DNA of 64,000 nucleotides from Pelobates cultripes (GCA_933207985.1 OW240912.1:360606305-360670304), one strand, 5' to 3'; positions 34,775 to 47,690 are shown, counted from the stretch's first letter. Program-made: numbers and translations. Notes: generated by a model from the sequence alone, not told the origin.

Positions 34775-35253
34775 AAGCGGCTGCAAGATGCAGCAACAGC
34801 ACGAATAGGATCAGAGTTCCATTCATTCTAATGAAATTCCGATAAGAACAAAGTGCCGAATTGAGTTCTAAATGAAATGAACATACTGTTCTCATTCAGT
34901 TAGAATGCAATTTGGCAGTTTTGTCTAAAATGACAAGAAGCATTGTGGGAACACAGAGGAAAGGTGAGAATTGTGGGAAAATTGCTCTGACCAGCGGAAA
35001 TGAAGCACACTTTGCTCCTCCGTTGGTCAGAGCTGGTCAAGCGGAGGAAACCTCCATAAGGCAAAGAGTCCCTACTTTGTCTTATGATTTTAAAGAAAAC
35101 TAAAGAAGACAGGAAGAAAAGAAGAACAGATCATGAGAGAGGGGGAGAAGAGGAAGAGATTGAGGAAAGGTAAGTTCGGCATGACAGTGCCACTTTAAAT
35201 CAATTTAATGTCACACATTTTGCTCCTTTTTATTTGGAGCAAAGTCTTTTAAA

Positions 35254-35345
35254 TATAGTTACATAGTTACATAGTTACATAGCTGAAAAGAGACTTGCGT
35301 CCATCAAGTTCAGCCTACCTCACATTTGTTTTTTGCTGTTGATCC
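35254..35345 (-). repeat. CR1 3' tail fragment
   Basis: The run atagttacatagttacatagttacatagctgaaaagagacttgcgtccatcaagttcagcc is the reverse complement of the tail of the large CR1 copy (53470-53545). Only about 90 bp survive. Confidence 0.85.
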
Positions 35346-37380
35346 AAAAGATAATTACTTATTTAGATACTTTCTTTTGTGTCCTATACTAAAATATTAA
35401 GAAAACCCACACATGTTCTGAATTTTATACATTCATGACATCTTATATATTATTATGATGTATTATTAAATTTCTGATAATCATGTATAAAACATGAATT
35501 TAGTCTGGGGAAAATAAAAAGATTCTTAGTTTTTTTGCAATGTCAGTTATATTATGTTGATTAGAATTTGATACACATGTATCCCCAAAATTCAAAACAT
35601 ATAATAAAGTTATTGTTGCAGTTCATGTTGAGAATAGGGTACCAAAACTACACAGTTGCACCCTAAAAATAGTTTGCACTTAAAGAAAACATGTGATTTC
35701 ATTGACCTCACAAAACAATGAAATCACAAACGTACAAAACATACATAGTGCACATTGACAATAAATGTTCTAATAAAGTGCTTACGACCTGTTTTTGAGA
35801 GCCGTGGTCATGCTCTCTCTTTATGTAAATAAGATGCGTCGTCATATGAGGCCAAAGTGCACCCAAAAAGCCATTAGAAAAAACACCAGACAACTTTTCT
35901 CAATACTTATTACAAAATTTTCATTGAATGAACACAATATGCCAATATTAAAGTACAAAATATTATTGCTTAAGCAATGTGCTCTTTAATTCACTGAGGT
36001 TTTTATCCTCAAAATGTACCTTATCTTCTATATCTTCTAAAGTAAAGATTAGCAGTGAGAGGATTAAGTGACATATAGTAGCAGAACTCTAAAATAAAAT
36101 CTCAAGCATATATGTTTTGGAAACTTTTACTAGCTCTGTAAAAGCTCCCTGTTTAGTGAATGAATAAGCCTCGGGGAAATTATTATTGGTCCTTAAAATA
36201 CAATATACTTGATTCACTAAAGTTTTTTCCTTATAACTTACTAAAAAATGCTTTACCAAACCAAGCCACTGACTCATACAAAGTAAAAAACTTAGGGATG
36301 ACGCCCTCTTTTAATCCTGTTTGAAATCTCAATGTCTTTTGACACTTATTGATCATGGTTTTCTTTTGAGTACCTTCACCTCCCTTAAAATTAGTCACGA
36401 CATTTGTCCATCTGTCTGTCTGTCTGTCTGTCCGTCCATCTATCTATCTATCTATCCATCTAGTATCTATCTATCTATCTATCTATCTATCTTATATATT
36501 TTTGCAATTTGCCACCATTCTTTATAACAGGACACTTTGATACACTCTCTGGCGACTCATATCCTTTTTTTCATCTATACTTTAACGGGTTGCACACTTA
36601 GATGGTTCTTCATCGACCATTTTTGCATTGTTAGTCTCTATACATAATGTCTTGATAACAGTAAACACATTGAACTGTTACATTTAGCATTTTGCAATAA
36701 GCTAACCTCCAAAAGTATACATTTGTAATTTATGTTAGTGCTATCTCCCCTGTGTGCTTGCTATTCATAAATACATCTATTCATGATTGCTACTAGAAAT
36801 ATGTCCTCATTTTTAGATTTCTTCACATTCAGGATGAAATTACCTATTCAGTGTTAGGGACCTTGATCAAGATTGATTAATTATCATTGATTAATTAAAA
36901 TATATGGCTAAAATTATTCTCTAAAGCTTATTTGAAAGGTAAAAGTGCCAAAAGGTTAATACACAAAACCTATAACTATTCTTCGCTTCCCATCATATCT
37001 CTATATATTTTAAATTTATAGTTGAAGGGGCGTGATATTATTTGAAAGGTAGCATGTGTATACATATGACTTTTTTCATTGCCTTATTACATGTACACTG
37101 TTTAATTCTTGTTATATTTTCCATGTCATTTTGTTTTCTGGGTAGGAGTATGTAAAGTGTAGAATTTGCAAAAAAAAAAAAGGTATTATTGCATATTGCA
37201 ATACTCTGGTATTTTGTCATCTTAAAATGCATCATATATGTGTTAGCATGTGCTGTAGTTACACAAAAGAGTTGCACAATAAAGATGACACATTCCTTGG
37301 ATACGACCAAAGAATGAACAAAAAACAAAAAAAAGTTTCACATTGAATGTATATGTCGAGTTTGTTACATATCTGGTTTT
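35346..37380. other. Spacer upstream of keratin gene 2
   Basis: AT-rich DNA with no coding frame. It contains a (TCTG)n/(TATC)n microsatellite at about 36412-36491. Nothing else recognised before the promoter block. Confidence 0.45.
36412..36491. repeat. Tetranucleotide microsatellite (TCTG)n(TCTA)n
   Basis: Successive TCTG and TCTA units with a few interruptions (gtccgtcc, ccatctag). Frames translating as YLSIYLS here are artefacts. Confidence 0.9.
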
Positions 37381-37387
37381 CTAGGTG

Positions 37388-37507
37388 TGAGTTAATCAGA
37401 AAATCACAATATTTATATTGCTGACAGGCATGCCATACCCACTATTGAATGTTGATGATACATAGACATCAATATGACCAAACCCACATGCAGAGACTAA
37501 TAAAAGG
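37388..37507 (+). promoter_or_regulatory. Promoter of keratin gene 2
   Basis: AATAAAAGG at 37499-37507 is the TATA-like box, 77 bp before the ATG. Blocks shared with gene 1 are tgagttaatca (37388-37398), aggcatgcc (37426-37434) and tatgaccaaaccca (37473-37486), in the same order. Conservation through promoter and 5'UTR indicates duplication including regulatory DNA and probably shared expression. Confidence 0.75.
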
Positions 37508-37583
37508 AGAGTTCCATCACTGAGAAATGTATTCTGTCTTTTTTCTGCTCATTCTCAGCATCAAATCCTAACACAACAGGACC

Positions 37584-40500
37584 ATGTCTGTGTATCGCCA
37601 AACATACTCTGTTGGAGGAAGCAACAAAGTCTCCAGTGCCTCTTCAGTTGCTTCACCTGGGAAAAACATAGGCAGCTTCAGCACACTCTCTGTCAGTCGT
37701 TCTGGCTGTGGAGGTGCAGGCTCTGGCCGTGTTAGTGTTGGTGGCTTTGGCAGCAGAAGTCTCCAGAATCTAAGAGGAAGTAAAAGAATTTCCATCAGTT
37801 CACAGTCCCGTTATGGACAAGGTTTTGGAGCTGGAGCAGGATTTGGTGGAGGACTAGGTTCTGGATTTGGTGGAGGACTAGGTTCTGGATTTGGTGGAGG
37901 GCTGGGTTCTGGATTTGGTGGTGGTCCCGGCTTTCCAGTGTGCCCACCTGGGGGAATCCAAGAAGTCACTGTTAACCAAAGTCTTTTAGCCCCACTAAAT
38001 TTGGAAATTGACCCCACCATTCAGAAAGTGCGCACAGAAGAAAGAGAACAAATTAAGACTCTTAACAACAAATTTGCATCCTTCATTGACAAGGTAAGTC
38101 TGATCATGCAAAGGTTTTAGCTTGTTCCATCGTCCATAAAATAACATATGAAATTCTTTAGTTCTAAAATAAATTTTGAATTGTGCTTAATTTTTCTGGT
38201 TATTTTAGTGTGAGCCTATCGTAATGTCCCACTTCATTTGTGGACATTAATATTTCTGTACAACAGGTGCGGTTCTTAGAACAACAGAACAAAGTACTGG
38301 AAACAAAATGGAACCTCTTACAACAGCAAGGTGTGAAAACAGTTAAAAATACAATTGAGCCACTATTTGAAACCTATATCAGTAACATGAGAAGGCAACT
38401 TGACAGCTTGGGAAATGATAAAGCACGTTTAACTTCAGAGCTGAGCCAAATACAGGATGCTGTAGAAGAATTCAAGAAAAGGTGAGTAGAGAAATATGTA
38501 AAATAGTTTATGTAGTATAAGTCATTGAATCATATAATTATTTTTGAATCCATTTTAACTGATGTATAGTTGCACTTCTTCATTTAACTGCTGCATTATT
38601 ACTGCAACATTACAGATTAGTCTAATTATGTCCAGATTTTGGCTTCTAGCTCATTATTCCATGATGCTTTGCTGAAGTGTGAAAGGTCATCTATCAGTAA
38701 CTCGGAAAATGGAAACTATATTCTCATTGTGTCTTTATATCTTAGATTAACTATACAATTAACGTTCTGTGGTCTGTAATGAAATTAATATAAATCCCTA
38801 GCATGCTTTGACAAATTAAATCAAACTGATTTATTTTGGGTTATATATATAACGATATTGCAACAAAAACAAAGAAATTTGAGAACTCTGAGAATAGGCA
38901 AAAACTTGATAGGTAAATCCCCACTCACTTGGACCATTGCAAACAGAATCTATACTATTTGCACATCAGACTGATCCCACCCTCAAGGGCAGTCCAGATC
39001 CGAAATGTCAGCAAGTTTCATCTACACTGGAAATACAGCAACCCTGGACAATCACTTTAGCATTTCTGGACCTCATCGGTGAGGTGTGACTGATAACCCT
39101 TTAGGTACAGTGAACATGAGGTCTCCTTTGGGTGGGATCAGTCTGATATGTAAATGGTGTAGGTTGACTTTGTAATTGTACAAGTGCCATGCTTGCGAAA
39201 AGTTTCAGAAGGGAAAGATATTAAGGTTTCTCTAAGCTTTTGTCAGTTCTCCGAGTTCTGATATTCTATGTTTTTTTCATCAATAGCTATATAATTTATT
39301 TTTTTCATTTACCCATCTCAGCAACAACTGGTAATTTATAGAAAATGCAATAAATGCACAAGAAATAAATGCCAATAGGTGTGCTGGATTTTGCGTGGTC
39401 AGCAAACTATTTTTTTCCTAACAGGTATGAAGATGAAATCAACAAGCGAACAGCTGCGGAAAATGACTTTGTGGTTCTTAAAAAGGTAAGATACTTTTCA
39501 TCCAGTACGTATGGCTCCTGAATTAAAAACAGCCTGTTTCTTCATGTGATTTGATACCTGTCCTGCTGGGTTTGTTTTAGGATGTTGACGCTTCTTACAT
39601 GAACAAGGTGGAATTAGAGGGTAAAGTGAATGCCTTGACAGATGAAATCAACTTTATGAGAGCTCTCTATGAAGCTGTAAGTATAATTCTGCATGGTTTT
39701 AAGTGGCTATGATGCTTCCATATGAAACTGTTTGACAGACAGATATGATTTTATCACTTGAAATAGAATCCAGTCCCAAGTGCTTTGTTCCGCTAAAAAA
39801 TAGTGATTATGATTTGATTCCAAATAAAAAAAAATGATTAGAAATAGTGGAGTGGAAATGTTCTCAAGTGCAGTCAAACTTCAGATTAGTTTTTTTTCTC
39901 CTCAAATATTATGATCTACCGGTAAATTGTGAAACTTTATTAAGCATTCACCACAATTCAGTGCTTAGTACATAGACATAATAAAGGAATACCATTTCTC
40001 TCTGAAGTTAAAACAATTTTTACATTTGTTAAGTAAGAAATTAATAAAATAAAACTATTTGATTATGTATAACTATGCTCAAAATCTGACCCCAAATAGA
40101 TATATTTTGGATTTTGTGAACAGATTTATTTTTTAAACCCCTTACCTTTACAGATGTTAGCAGAGGTAGTTACCCACAGTTTAAAAAGTGTATGAGTTAA
40201 ATGTGTAAATGCGATCAGCTCATGATTGTGTATTTTCTAAAACCATACTTTTGTTGAACTAATAGAACTAATGAAGCTTATACAATGATATTGATGTTTT
40301 GTTGGTTTTAGGAACTTGCACAGATGCAAACACAGATTTCCGACACATCAGTTGTTCTTTCCATGGACAACAACAGAAGTCTGGACCTGAATGGTATCAT
40401 CGCTGAAGTGAAGGCCCAGTATGAGGAAATTGCTAACAGGAGCCGGGCTGAAGCTGAGTCCTGGTACCAATCAAAAGTGAGTGTCTTAGTCTTATATTTC

Positions 40501-42636
40501 CTAAAGTGATGCTCTTTGCAAGAGTTAGACATGCTACAACATTATACTTGTTCTCACATTCTAAATTACATCACCCTTAACCATTCATACAGAATGCTTT
40601 AGTAAGGCATGTTATTGCAGTCCAAGAATAGCTGTAGTTGCTGCCAAGCCTAGAAGTATCTTGAACAACCCCTTTATTACAGTTCATATTTATATAAAGA
40701 ATTGCGGGAATGACTGGGTGGTGTAACCACCCATCAACTTGTTAGGCTTAGTTTGATAGGTGCTATCTTGACACATTGTTAGGAGTAAAAAAATAAATAT
40801 ATATAAAATAAACCCTTTTTTTTAAAAAACAAGCACAATTATAAAACACTGTGTGCAAACTACAAATAGTGTTGATAATTGTAGAGGTAATAGTTTTACA
40901 CTGGCTAATATAAACTATGCTTAGTATATGATGGAGACTTTGATTAACAACAGAAGGAACTGATCCATAAATGCACGGCTTTAGAAAAATTCGGCAATGG
41001 CAGTGGGAGTATGTGACTTGTTTTATACTGGTTGCAAATCGTTCCACTTTACACACGATTATGCAACGATATTGAAACATTATAAGTTTAAAACTTGTTG
41101 TATATAATTGTAATACCTTTATTGTCCAACTCATTATAAAATTGGCAAATCCATTAACAGTAACAAAACTATTTGATACCACTAATAACTAAATTATTGT
41201 ACATATATGTTGAAACTTGCATTAGCTTGCGAATGCGTTAATGCTATTTGTTTCTGTTTTTTTTAATTTTGGTTTATACGCTTTGATTCTTGAAAACTTA
41301 ATTACATTGTGATGTATGAGAAAATATTAAATTTATCTTTTACATTTTTTTCAGTATGAGGAATTGCGAGTTTCTGCTGGAAGACATGGCGATGATCTGA
41401 AAAGTACAAAGACTGAAATATCTGAGCTAAACCGTATGATTAGCAGACTGCGCTCTGAAATTGATAACGTTAAAAAGCAGGTAAATGTTTGTTTATTTTC
41501 AGCCTTTAGAGTAAAAAAAAAATTGTTGGTGGAACATGAATAACTTAAAACTAAAAAAAAAAAAAACATGTTTTACCAAGAAGTATAAAAGTCGAAAAAA
41601 ATGTGTCTTAGTCTACTTGATACCTTTAAATCTAATAATTCTATGAAATCAGTTACAGTAATACCAAGCATATTTGCATATGTAAGATTATCACTATCAG
41701 GTGGACAAATGTCCATTTCTAAATTGTATTCAGAGCGAATCAGAGATTTCAAGATGTTTAATGAATCAATTCGACATTTATGCTTCACTATCACTTTAAG
41801 AATATACTTAGTAATATATTCAGTATATATAACATATTAAGTATATTCTTTATCCACCCAGTGTGCCAAGCTTCAGAGTGACATTGCTGAGGCTGAGACC
41901 CGTGGGGAAAAGGCATTGAAGGATGCCAAGCAGAAGTTGGTTGAACTTGAAGCTGCTCTGCAGAAGGCCAAGCAGGACATGGCTCTCCAACTGCGAGAAT
42001 ACCAGGAACTGATGAATGTGAAACTGGCTCTGGATATTGAGATTGCCACCTACAGGAAACTGCTGGAAGGAGAGGAGAGCAGGTAATCTAATATTTCTTC
42101 AAATTACAAGGAATTGTCAATAATCAAGAGAAAGATACATGTCATGCACAAAACAAAAGATTAATCCTTAATTAATTCTAGTCACTATATTTTAATCAAT
42201 GTTATAGATGTAAACGATTTAACCTTTTTTATTTCATTAAACAGGTTGGCAGGAGAAGGTGTAGGCCCTGTAAACATCTGTAAGTAAGCCTTTTTATTTG
42301 GTAAAAAAAAAACAAAAACAAAAAAAAAACACTTTTTTATCTCCTTAAAAAAAAATCGATTATATCTTAACATGTATATTTTAATTAACAGCTGTTATGA
42401 GTTCAAACTATGGTAGCAGCAGTGGATCCAGCCATGGTTATGGAGGTGGAGTTGGAGGCGGCATGGGTTCTGGAAGTGGATTTAGTTCTAGTATTGGAGG
42501 ATACGGTTTAGGAGGTGGAAACGTCAGCACCAGCAGTGGAAGAAATGCATATGTTGGCTCCGGAGGTGTCAGCAGCTCAAATGTAAAAATTGTGTCAAAA
42601 ACCTCCCAAAGCTCCTCAAGCTCCAGGAGATATTAA
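37584..42636 (+). CDS. Type II keratin, gene 2 (epidermal type, 557 aa, nine exons)
   Basis: Type II intermediate-filament keratin, obligate partner of a type I keratin. Exons: 37584-38093, 38267-38481, 39425-39485, 39581-39676, 40312-40476, 41355-41480, 41862-42082, 42245-42279, 42392-42636. All introns are GT-AG, and exons 2-8 have the same lengths as gene 1. The frame is intact over 1674 nt. The head starts [16 protein letters not shown]. It carries three perfect GLGSGFGG repeats (about 37849-37920). Rod ends are [17 protein letters not shown] and [17 protein letters not shown]. The tail is Gly/Ser-rich and ends SSSSSRRY. About three cysteines. It differs from gene 1 mainly by head repeat number, a shorter tail and exon 4 (LYEA for LYRM). 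Probably a tandem duplicate; orthology within the K5/K6/K75 group is not decided. Confidence 0.96.
38955..39240 (-). repeat. PLE-type remnant in intron 2 of keratin gene 2
   Basis: 38960-39060 is the inverted form of 31135-31215 (gcagtccagatccgaaatg, agcaagttt, aatacagcaaccc). 39130-39200 then repeats the gggtgggatcagtctgatatg motif in forward sense, so the remnant itself is a partial inverted repeat. Noncoding. Confidence 0.65.
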
Positions 42637-42893
42637 GTTCTAAAAAAAACATACCACAAAATGAAATATACATTTATCGGATTCTAAAAGTGATGCTTAT
42701 TGTAAGATGTTGCAATCTTGTGGTTGATAAGTAGTGATCTTGTGTTTGCATTATCTCAAAACTGATAACTAAATTTTTTTTATCTACAACACTACAACAA
42801 GTTTGCACAAAAACATATTTCTTACGTTAAGCTTGGCAAGTGGGTTGAAATGCTTTCTTTTCCTGTATACATATTTCTACCTTTAAAACTTTA

Positions 42894-42899
42894 AATAAA
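42894..42899 (+). promoter_or_regulatory. Poly(A) signal AATAAA of keratin gene 2
   Basis: First AATAAA after the stop, giving a 3'UTR of about 280 nt. A T/G-rich stretch (gactgttttgctcttgtttc) follows. Confidence 0.75.
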
Positions 42900-43608
42900 T
42901 TGCATTAATTACAAAAAAAGACTGTTTTGCTCTTGTTTCTATTATGCAGTTTTGGGACACTTAGGATTTTTATCAACCAATCAACCACATCACAATTACT
43001 GTCTTCTACAATGTCTCTCTATTTAGCAACACATAGGGACATTCTTCTTAGTTGGTTCTTAGGAACCATTGGTGTAGAAAGCAACAAGGGATTGGGGTGA
43101 CTAGAAAATTGATTGGTGGAAGAAATAATGTCCCCTCTTGTCGTAGTAGCTAGCTTTTATAAGTATATGTTTTACTGTTTAGGAAAGAGGAGAAAAATCC
43201 CCCCAAACTTTAAATGAGTTGGTTATCTTCTCCATCTGGCTTTGACATAATTACATTTCAATATGAAAATGCAAACCCATAACTAAAGAGTTTTATTGAA
43301 AAAATTATTATTTTTTTGGTGAGTAATTATATATTGATATAAATTAAAATGTGAGGTAGTGTAGCTCATATAGGTTTATATCCCATTCCACTCACAACCT
43401 TGATTGGGGGAGTGTTCATTCATAGCACCTGTGTGGGATTTGTATCCCCATAAAGGCACACCCCTAACTCACTGAGCTTGCTCACATTACTTGAAATCAG
43501 ACTCTATTAAGTAGACTCTTTCAAGTAGGAGTTAGAAAAACAGGAGTTGAAACTAACAAGGGGTTTAAACTAACAAGGTCATTGTTTTATTGTTCTGTAT
43601 CTGGGGAA

Positions 43609-44550
43609 ATGAGTGGTTTGACTCAATGCACATCTTGTTGCATGTATGCATGCCTGGATGTACCCGTCCAGGGTCCATACCTCTGTGATGGTTGTGTGCG
43701 AGTGGCCTTTCTGGAAGCTCAGATTGGAGATCAGCAAATCGCAACTTTGAGGGAGATTGACAATCTTGAGAGGAGACTAATGCTCACTGAGCAGAGTTTA
43801 GTGGGGACAGGTAGTGGAGAGGGAGGAGATAATACAGATGGGAAACAGGCATGTAGCTGGGTGACAGTGGGGCGAGGAAGCGGGGAGGAGGGAAGAGGAA
43901 AGGGCTAGCTAGTCCTGATTTAGTGCAACTTAGCAGATTTGCTCATTTGAGTGAAGATGTTGGGAGCATCAGCTCAGGAGTAGCTGTATTAGAGGAAGCT
44001 GTTACTTCTAACAGCCGAGGTAACAGCCCCTCTAGTACGGCTGGGGATCAAAATGTAAAGAAGGCAAGACAGACTGTGGTGGTAGGGGACTCTATCATTA
44101 GGAGAGTAGATAGGGCAATCTGCCGCTATGATCGGCTCAACTGGACAGTTTACTGTCTCCCGGGTGCTCGGGTTCAGCATGTTGCTGACAGAGTGGATGG
44201 ATTATTGGGAGGAACCAATGACAAAGTAAGAGGAAGATGGAAGGTCCTAAAGAATGATTTCAGGGAATTATGTATCCAACTTAAGAAAAGGACCTCCAAG
44301 GTGGTATTCTCTGAGATATTACCTGTGCCATGCGCTACAATGGAAAGGCAGCGGGAGATTAGAGAGGTCAATGCGTGGCTTAAGTCTTGATGCAAGAAGG
44401 AGAGTTTGGGGTTTTTAGAGCACTGGGATGACTTTGCGCTTGGGTACAACTTTTATAGTAGTGATGGATTGTACCTAAACGGGAGAGGGTCTGCAGTGCT
44501 GGGGGATAGAATGGCTAGAAGGTTGGAGGAGATTTTAAACTAGTAGTAGG
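43609..44550 (+). pseudogene. CR1 ORF1 with Cys-rich N-terminus and SGNH-esterase domain
   Basis: It starts MSGLTQCTSCCMYACLD with a further CDGC, a Cys-rich zinc-finger-like part, then a short coiled segment (EIDNLERRLMLTEQSL). A frameshift near 43890-43925 leads to VVVGDSIIRRVD, the nucleophile block of the SGNH esterase found in some CR1/L2 ORF1 proteins. A TGA at 44388-44390 interrupts AWLKS/CKKES. The closing block reads DGLYLNGRGSAVLGDRMA, where the family usually has DGLHLN: the catalytic His is replaced by Tyr. Dead copy. Confidence 0.75.
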
Positions 44551-44689
44551 GGGGAGGGTCATAGCAATCTACCAAATGGAGATAGGACAGAAAGGAGATG
44601 GGCTTTAGCTCAGTATAATGGGGTGGAGACGGGGAGAGGGGCAAGCTCAGAACAGAGAAGGTATGTAATGTTGATAATTCAAAAAGAGT

Positions 44690-47600
44690 ACAAGTGACTC
44701 ATGATATTAAATGTATGCTTACTAACGCAAGGAGCCTAAATAACAAAATGGGGAAACTAGAGGCATACACTAAACAATATGATATAATAGGCATAACTGA
44801 AACATAGTGGGATGAGACACATGACTGGGCAGTTAACTTAAATGGGTACATGTTATTTAGGAAGGATAGGAAAAACAAGAAGGGTGGTGGGGTATGTTTG
44901 TATGTCAACCATGAGTTAAATCCAAATCTTAAGCAAGTGGAATGTGATGAGGACAATGTGGAAGTTTTATGGGTAAATATCTGATTGGGGGAAAAGAAGG
45001 GAAATCAACTATTGGTTGGGATATGCTATAAACCACCTAATGTTAATATTGACGAGGAACAACAGCTGTTTGAGTAAACTGAGAAAGCTGCAAATCTGGG
45101 TAACACTTTAATTATTGGAGATTTTAATTACCCGGACATAAATTGGGACAGAGAGACTAGTAGCTCAGCAAAGGGAATTAGGTTTTTAAACTTGTTAAAT
45201 GACACCTTCATGTCACAACTTGTACAAGCACCAACTAGAACGAATGCTTGTCTGGACCTGGTTTTAACAAACAATGTTGATCTTTTGACCAACATTCAAG
45301 TAGGTGAGCACTTGGGAAATAGTGATCACAATATAGTGTCCTATGAAATAAACTCAAAAAAACAAAAGCACATGGGATATACTAAAACATATCATTTTAA
45401 AAAGGCCAATTTCAATAAGTTAAGGGCAGCTTTACAATATATTGACTGGTATAAGTGAAAAGAACACTGAGGATAAATTTCTCAGTATGTACCATTGGGT
45501 AATAAAAATAAAAGAAACACATTAAAACCAATGTGGTGTACTGGAGAGAAGTAAAACAAGAGATTAAAAATAAGAAAAGGGCATTTAAAGCATTTAAATC
45601 AGACAAATCAGATGCATCTTAGAAAAGATATAAGGAAGCAAATAATGCATGCAAAAAGGCGATTAGATTTGCTAAACTTCAAAATGAAAAAATTATAGCT
45701 AAAGAGAGCAAAACCCCAAAGCATTTTTTAAGTATATAAATTCTAAAAAAACTAAAATTGAAAGTGTAGGTACACTAAAAACTGAAACGGGGGTGTTAGT
45801 TAATGAAGACCAGGAAAAGGCAGGAATTTTAAATAACTATTTCTCCTCCGTATATATTAAGGAATAACCCATGGCAATAGATGTGCAAATGATTGCTTCT
45901 AAAAACTTGCAGAATAATTGTAATTTGTTAACTCAAGACAAGGTGCTGCAGCAACTACAGAAAGTTAATATGAACAAAGCTCCAGGGCCTGATGGTATCC
46001 ATCCACGAGTACTTAAGGAACTGAAGTGTAGAAATAAGTGAACATCTGTTTTTAATCTTTCAAGATTCTTTTCTTTCAGGAAGTGTTCCAGAGGATTGGA
46101 GGAAGGCAGATGTGGTTCCTATATTCAAAAAGGGTTCAAAATCCTTGCCTGGAAATTATAGACCTGTGGCTGGGAAAATATTTGGAAGGTCATTAAGGGA
46201 TAATAATCAAGAGTTCCTTGAGAAGAACATGGTTATCAGCAAAAATCAGCACGGTTTTATGAAGCACAGGTCATGTCAAACTAACTTGATTGCGTTCTAT
46301 GAAGAAGTAAGTAGAAGTATAGATCAGGGTGTTGCAGTGGATGTGATCTATTTGGATTTTGCCAAGGCATTTGATAAAGTTCCACACAATAGATTAGTGT
46401 TCAAACTCAAGGAAATCGGTCTAGATGAAAATGCTTGTTCTTGGGTAGAACACTGGCTTAAAAACAGAGTACAAAGAGTTGTCATTAAAGGACCACTATA
46501 GTGCCAGGAAAACATACTCACTTTCCTGGCACTATAGTGCCCTGAGGGTGCCCCCACCCTCAGGGACCCCCTACCGCCGGGCTCTGGGGAGAGGAAAGGG
46601 GTTAAAACTTACCTTTCTCCAGCGCCGGGTGGGTAGCTCTCCGCCTACGATCCTCCTCCTCTCCTCCGTTTCGGCTGAATGCGCGCGCGCGCGGCAAGAG
46701 CTGCGCGTGCATTCAGCCGGTCTCATAGGAAAGCATTTACAATGCTTTCCTGTGGACGCTTGCGTGTTCTCACTGTGATTTTCACAGTGAGAATCCCGCA
46801 AGCGCCTCTAGCGGCTGTCAATGAGACAGCCACTAGAGGATTTGAGGGCTGGATTAACCCATTTATAAACATATTAGTTTCTCTGAAACTGCTATGTTTA
46901 TAACAAAATGGGTTAATCCTAGATGGACCTGGCACCCAGACCACTTCATTAAGCTGAAGTGGTCTGGGTGCCTAGAGTGGTCCTTTAATGGTAAATTTTC
47001 AAGCTGGACAGAGGTGGTAAGTGGTGTCCCTCAGGGGTCTGTTCTGGGACCCTTTCTATTTAACATGTTTATAAATGATCTTGAAAGAAAGCATTAAAAG
47101 TCATGATTCAGTGTTTGCAGATGACACAAAACTCTGTAAAATAATACAATGTGAGCAAGATATTACTTTGCTGCAGAAGGATTTAGATATACTGGGGGAC
47201 GGACTAGGCACTCAAATGGCAGATTAAATTTAATGTTGAAAAATGTAAAGTTATGCACTTTAGAGTAAAGAATACACAAGCAACGTATACTCTTAATGGA
47301 AGCGAATTAGGGATAACAACACACGAAAAGGACTTGGGAATTGTCATAGACAACAAACTATGCAACAATGTGCAATGTCAATCAGCAGTGGCCAAGGCCA
47401 GTAAGGTATTGTCATGCATGAAAAAGGGCATTCATTCTCGGGACGAGAATATCATTTTGCCTCTTTATAAATCACTGGTAAGACCACATACTGAATATGC
47501 TGTGCAATTTTGGGCACCTGTTCTAAAGAAGGATATTATGGCACTAGAAAAAGTGCAGAGGTGGGCTATAATATTAATAAAAGGAATGGAACCTTTCAGC

Positions 47601-47690
47601 TATGAAGAAAGGTTAACAAATTTAAACCTATTTAGTTTAGAAAAACATCGCCTGAGAGGGAATTTGATAACATTATACAAATAAATTCGG
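44690..47690 (+). pseudogene. CR1 ORF2: AP-type endonuclease and reverse transcriptase
   Basis: Endonuclease motifs in order are CMLTNARSLNNKMGKLEAY, GITET (then TAG), GDFNYPDINWDRE, and LGNSDHNIVSYEI. RT motifs are VPIFKKGSKSLPGNYRPV (46112), [36 protein letters not shown], and FADDTKL (about 47113), the catalytic FADD box in a shifted frame. The C-terminus reads LVRPHTEYAVQFWAP. Several stops (for example 44806, 44984, 45075, 45456) and frameshifts kill it. It would drive target-primed reverse transcription in a live copy. Confidence 0.88.
46485..46988. mobile_element. TTAA-target MITE (piggyBac type), copy 2
   Basis: TTAA at 46485-46488 and 46985-46988. The ends are AGGACCACTATAG and ...AGTGGTCCT, with gcgcgcgcgc in the middle. 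It sits inside CR1 RT codons: removing it together with one TTAA restores RVVI-NGKFSSW in frame. It carries a short inward-pointing palindrome like copy 1. Confidence 0.9.

Larger units (their letters stand above)
33216..35198. mobile_element. 2-kb TTAA-target element built of inverted arrays
   Basis: TTAA lies at 33216-33219 and 35195-35198. The ends AGCGGCCCTGTCATGCC (33220) and GGCATGACAGTGCCACT (to 35194) are inverted repeats. Inside are two GC-rich minisatellite arrays in opposite orientation around a set of ~110-bp palindromes, then a chain of four hairpins. No transposase frame. The TTAA target and TIRs suggest a non-autonomous piggyBac-type element. Confidence 0.75.

Noticed and set aside
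40763..41182. 139-aa minus-strand frame inside intron 5 of keratin gene 2
   Set aside because: AT-rich intronic sequence; Phe/Ile/Ser-rich product without motif.
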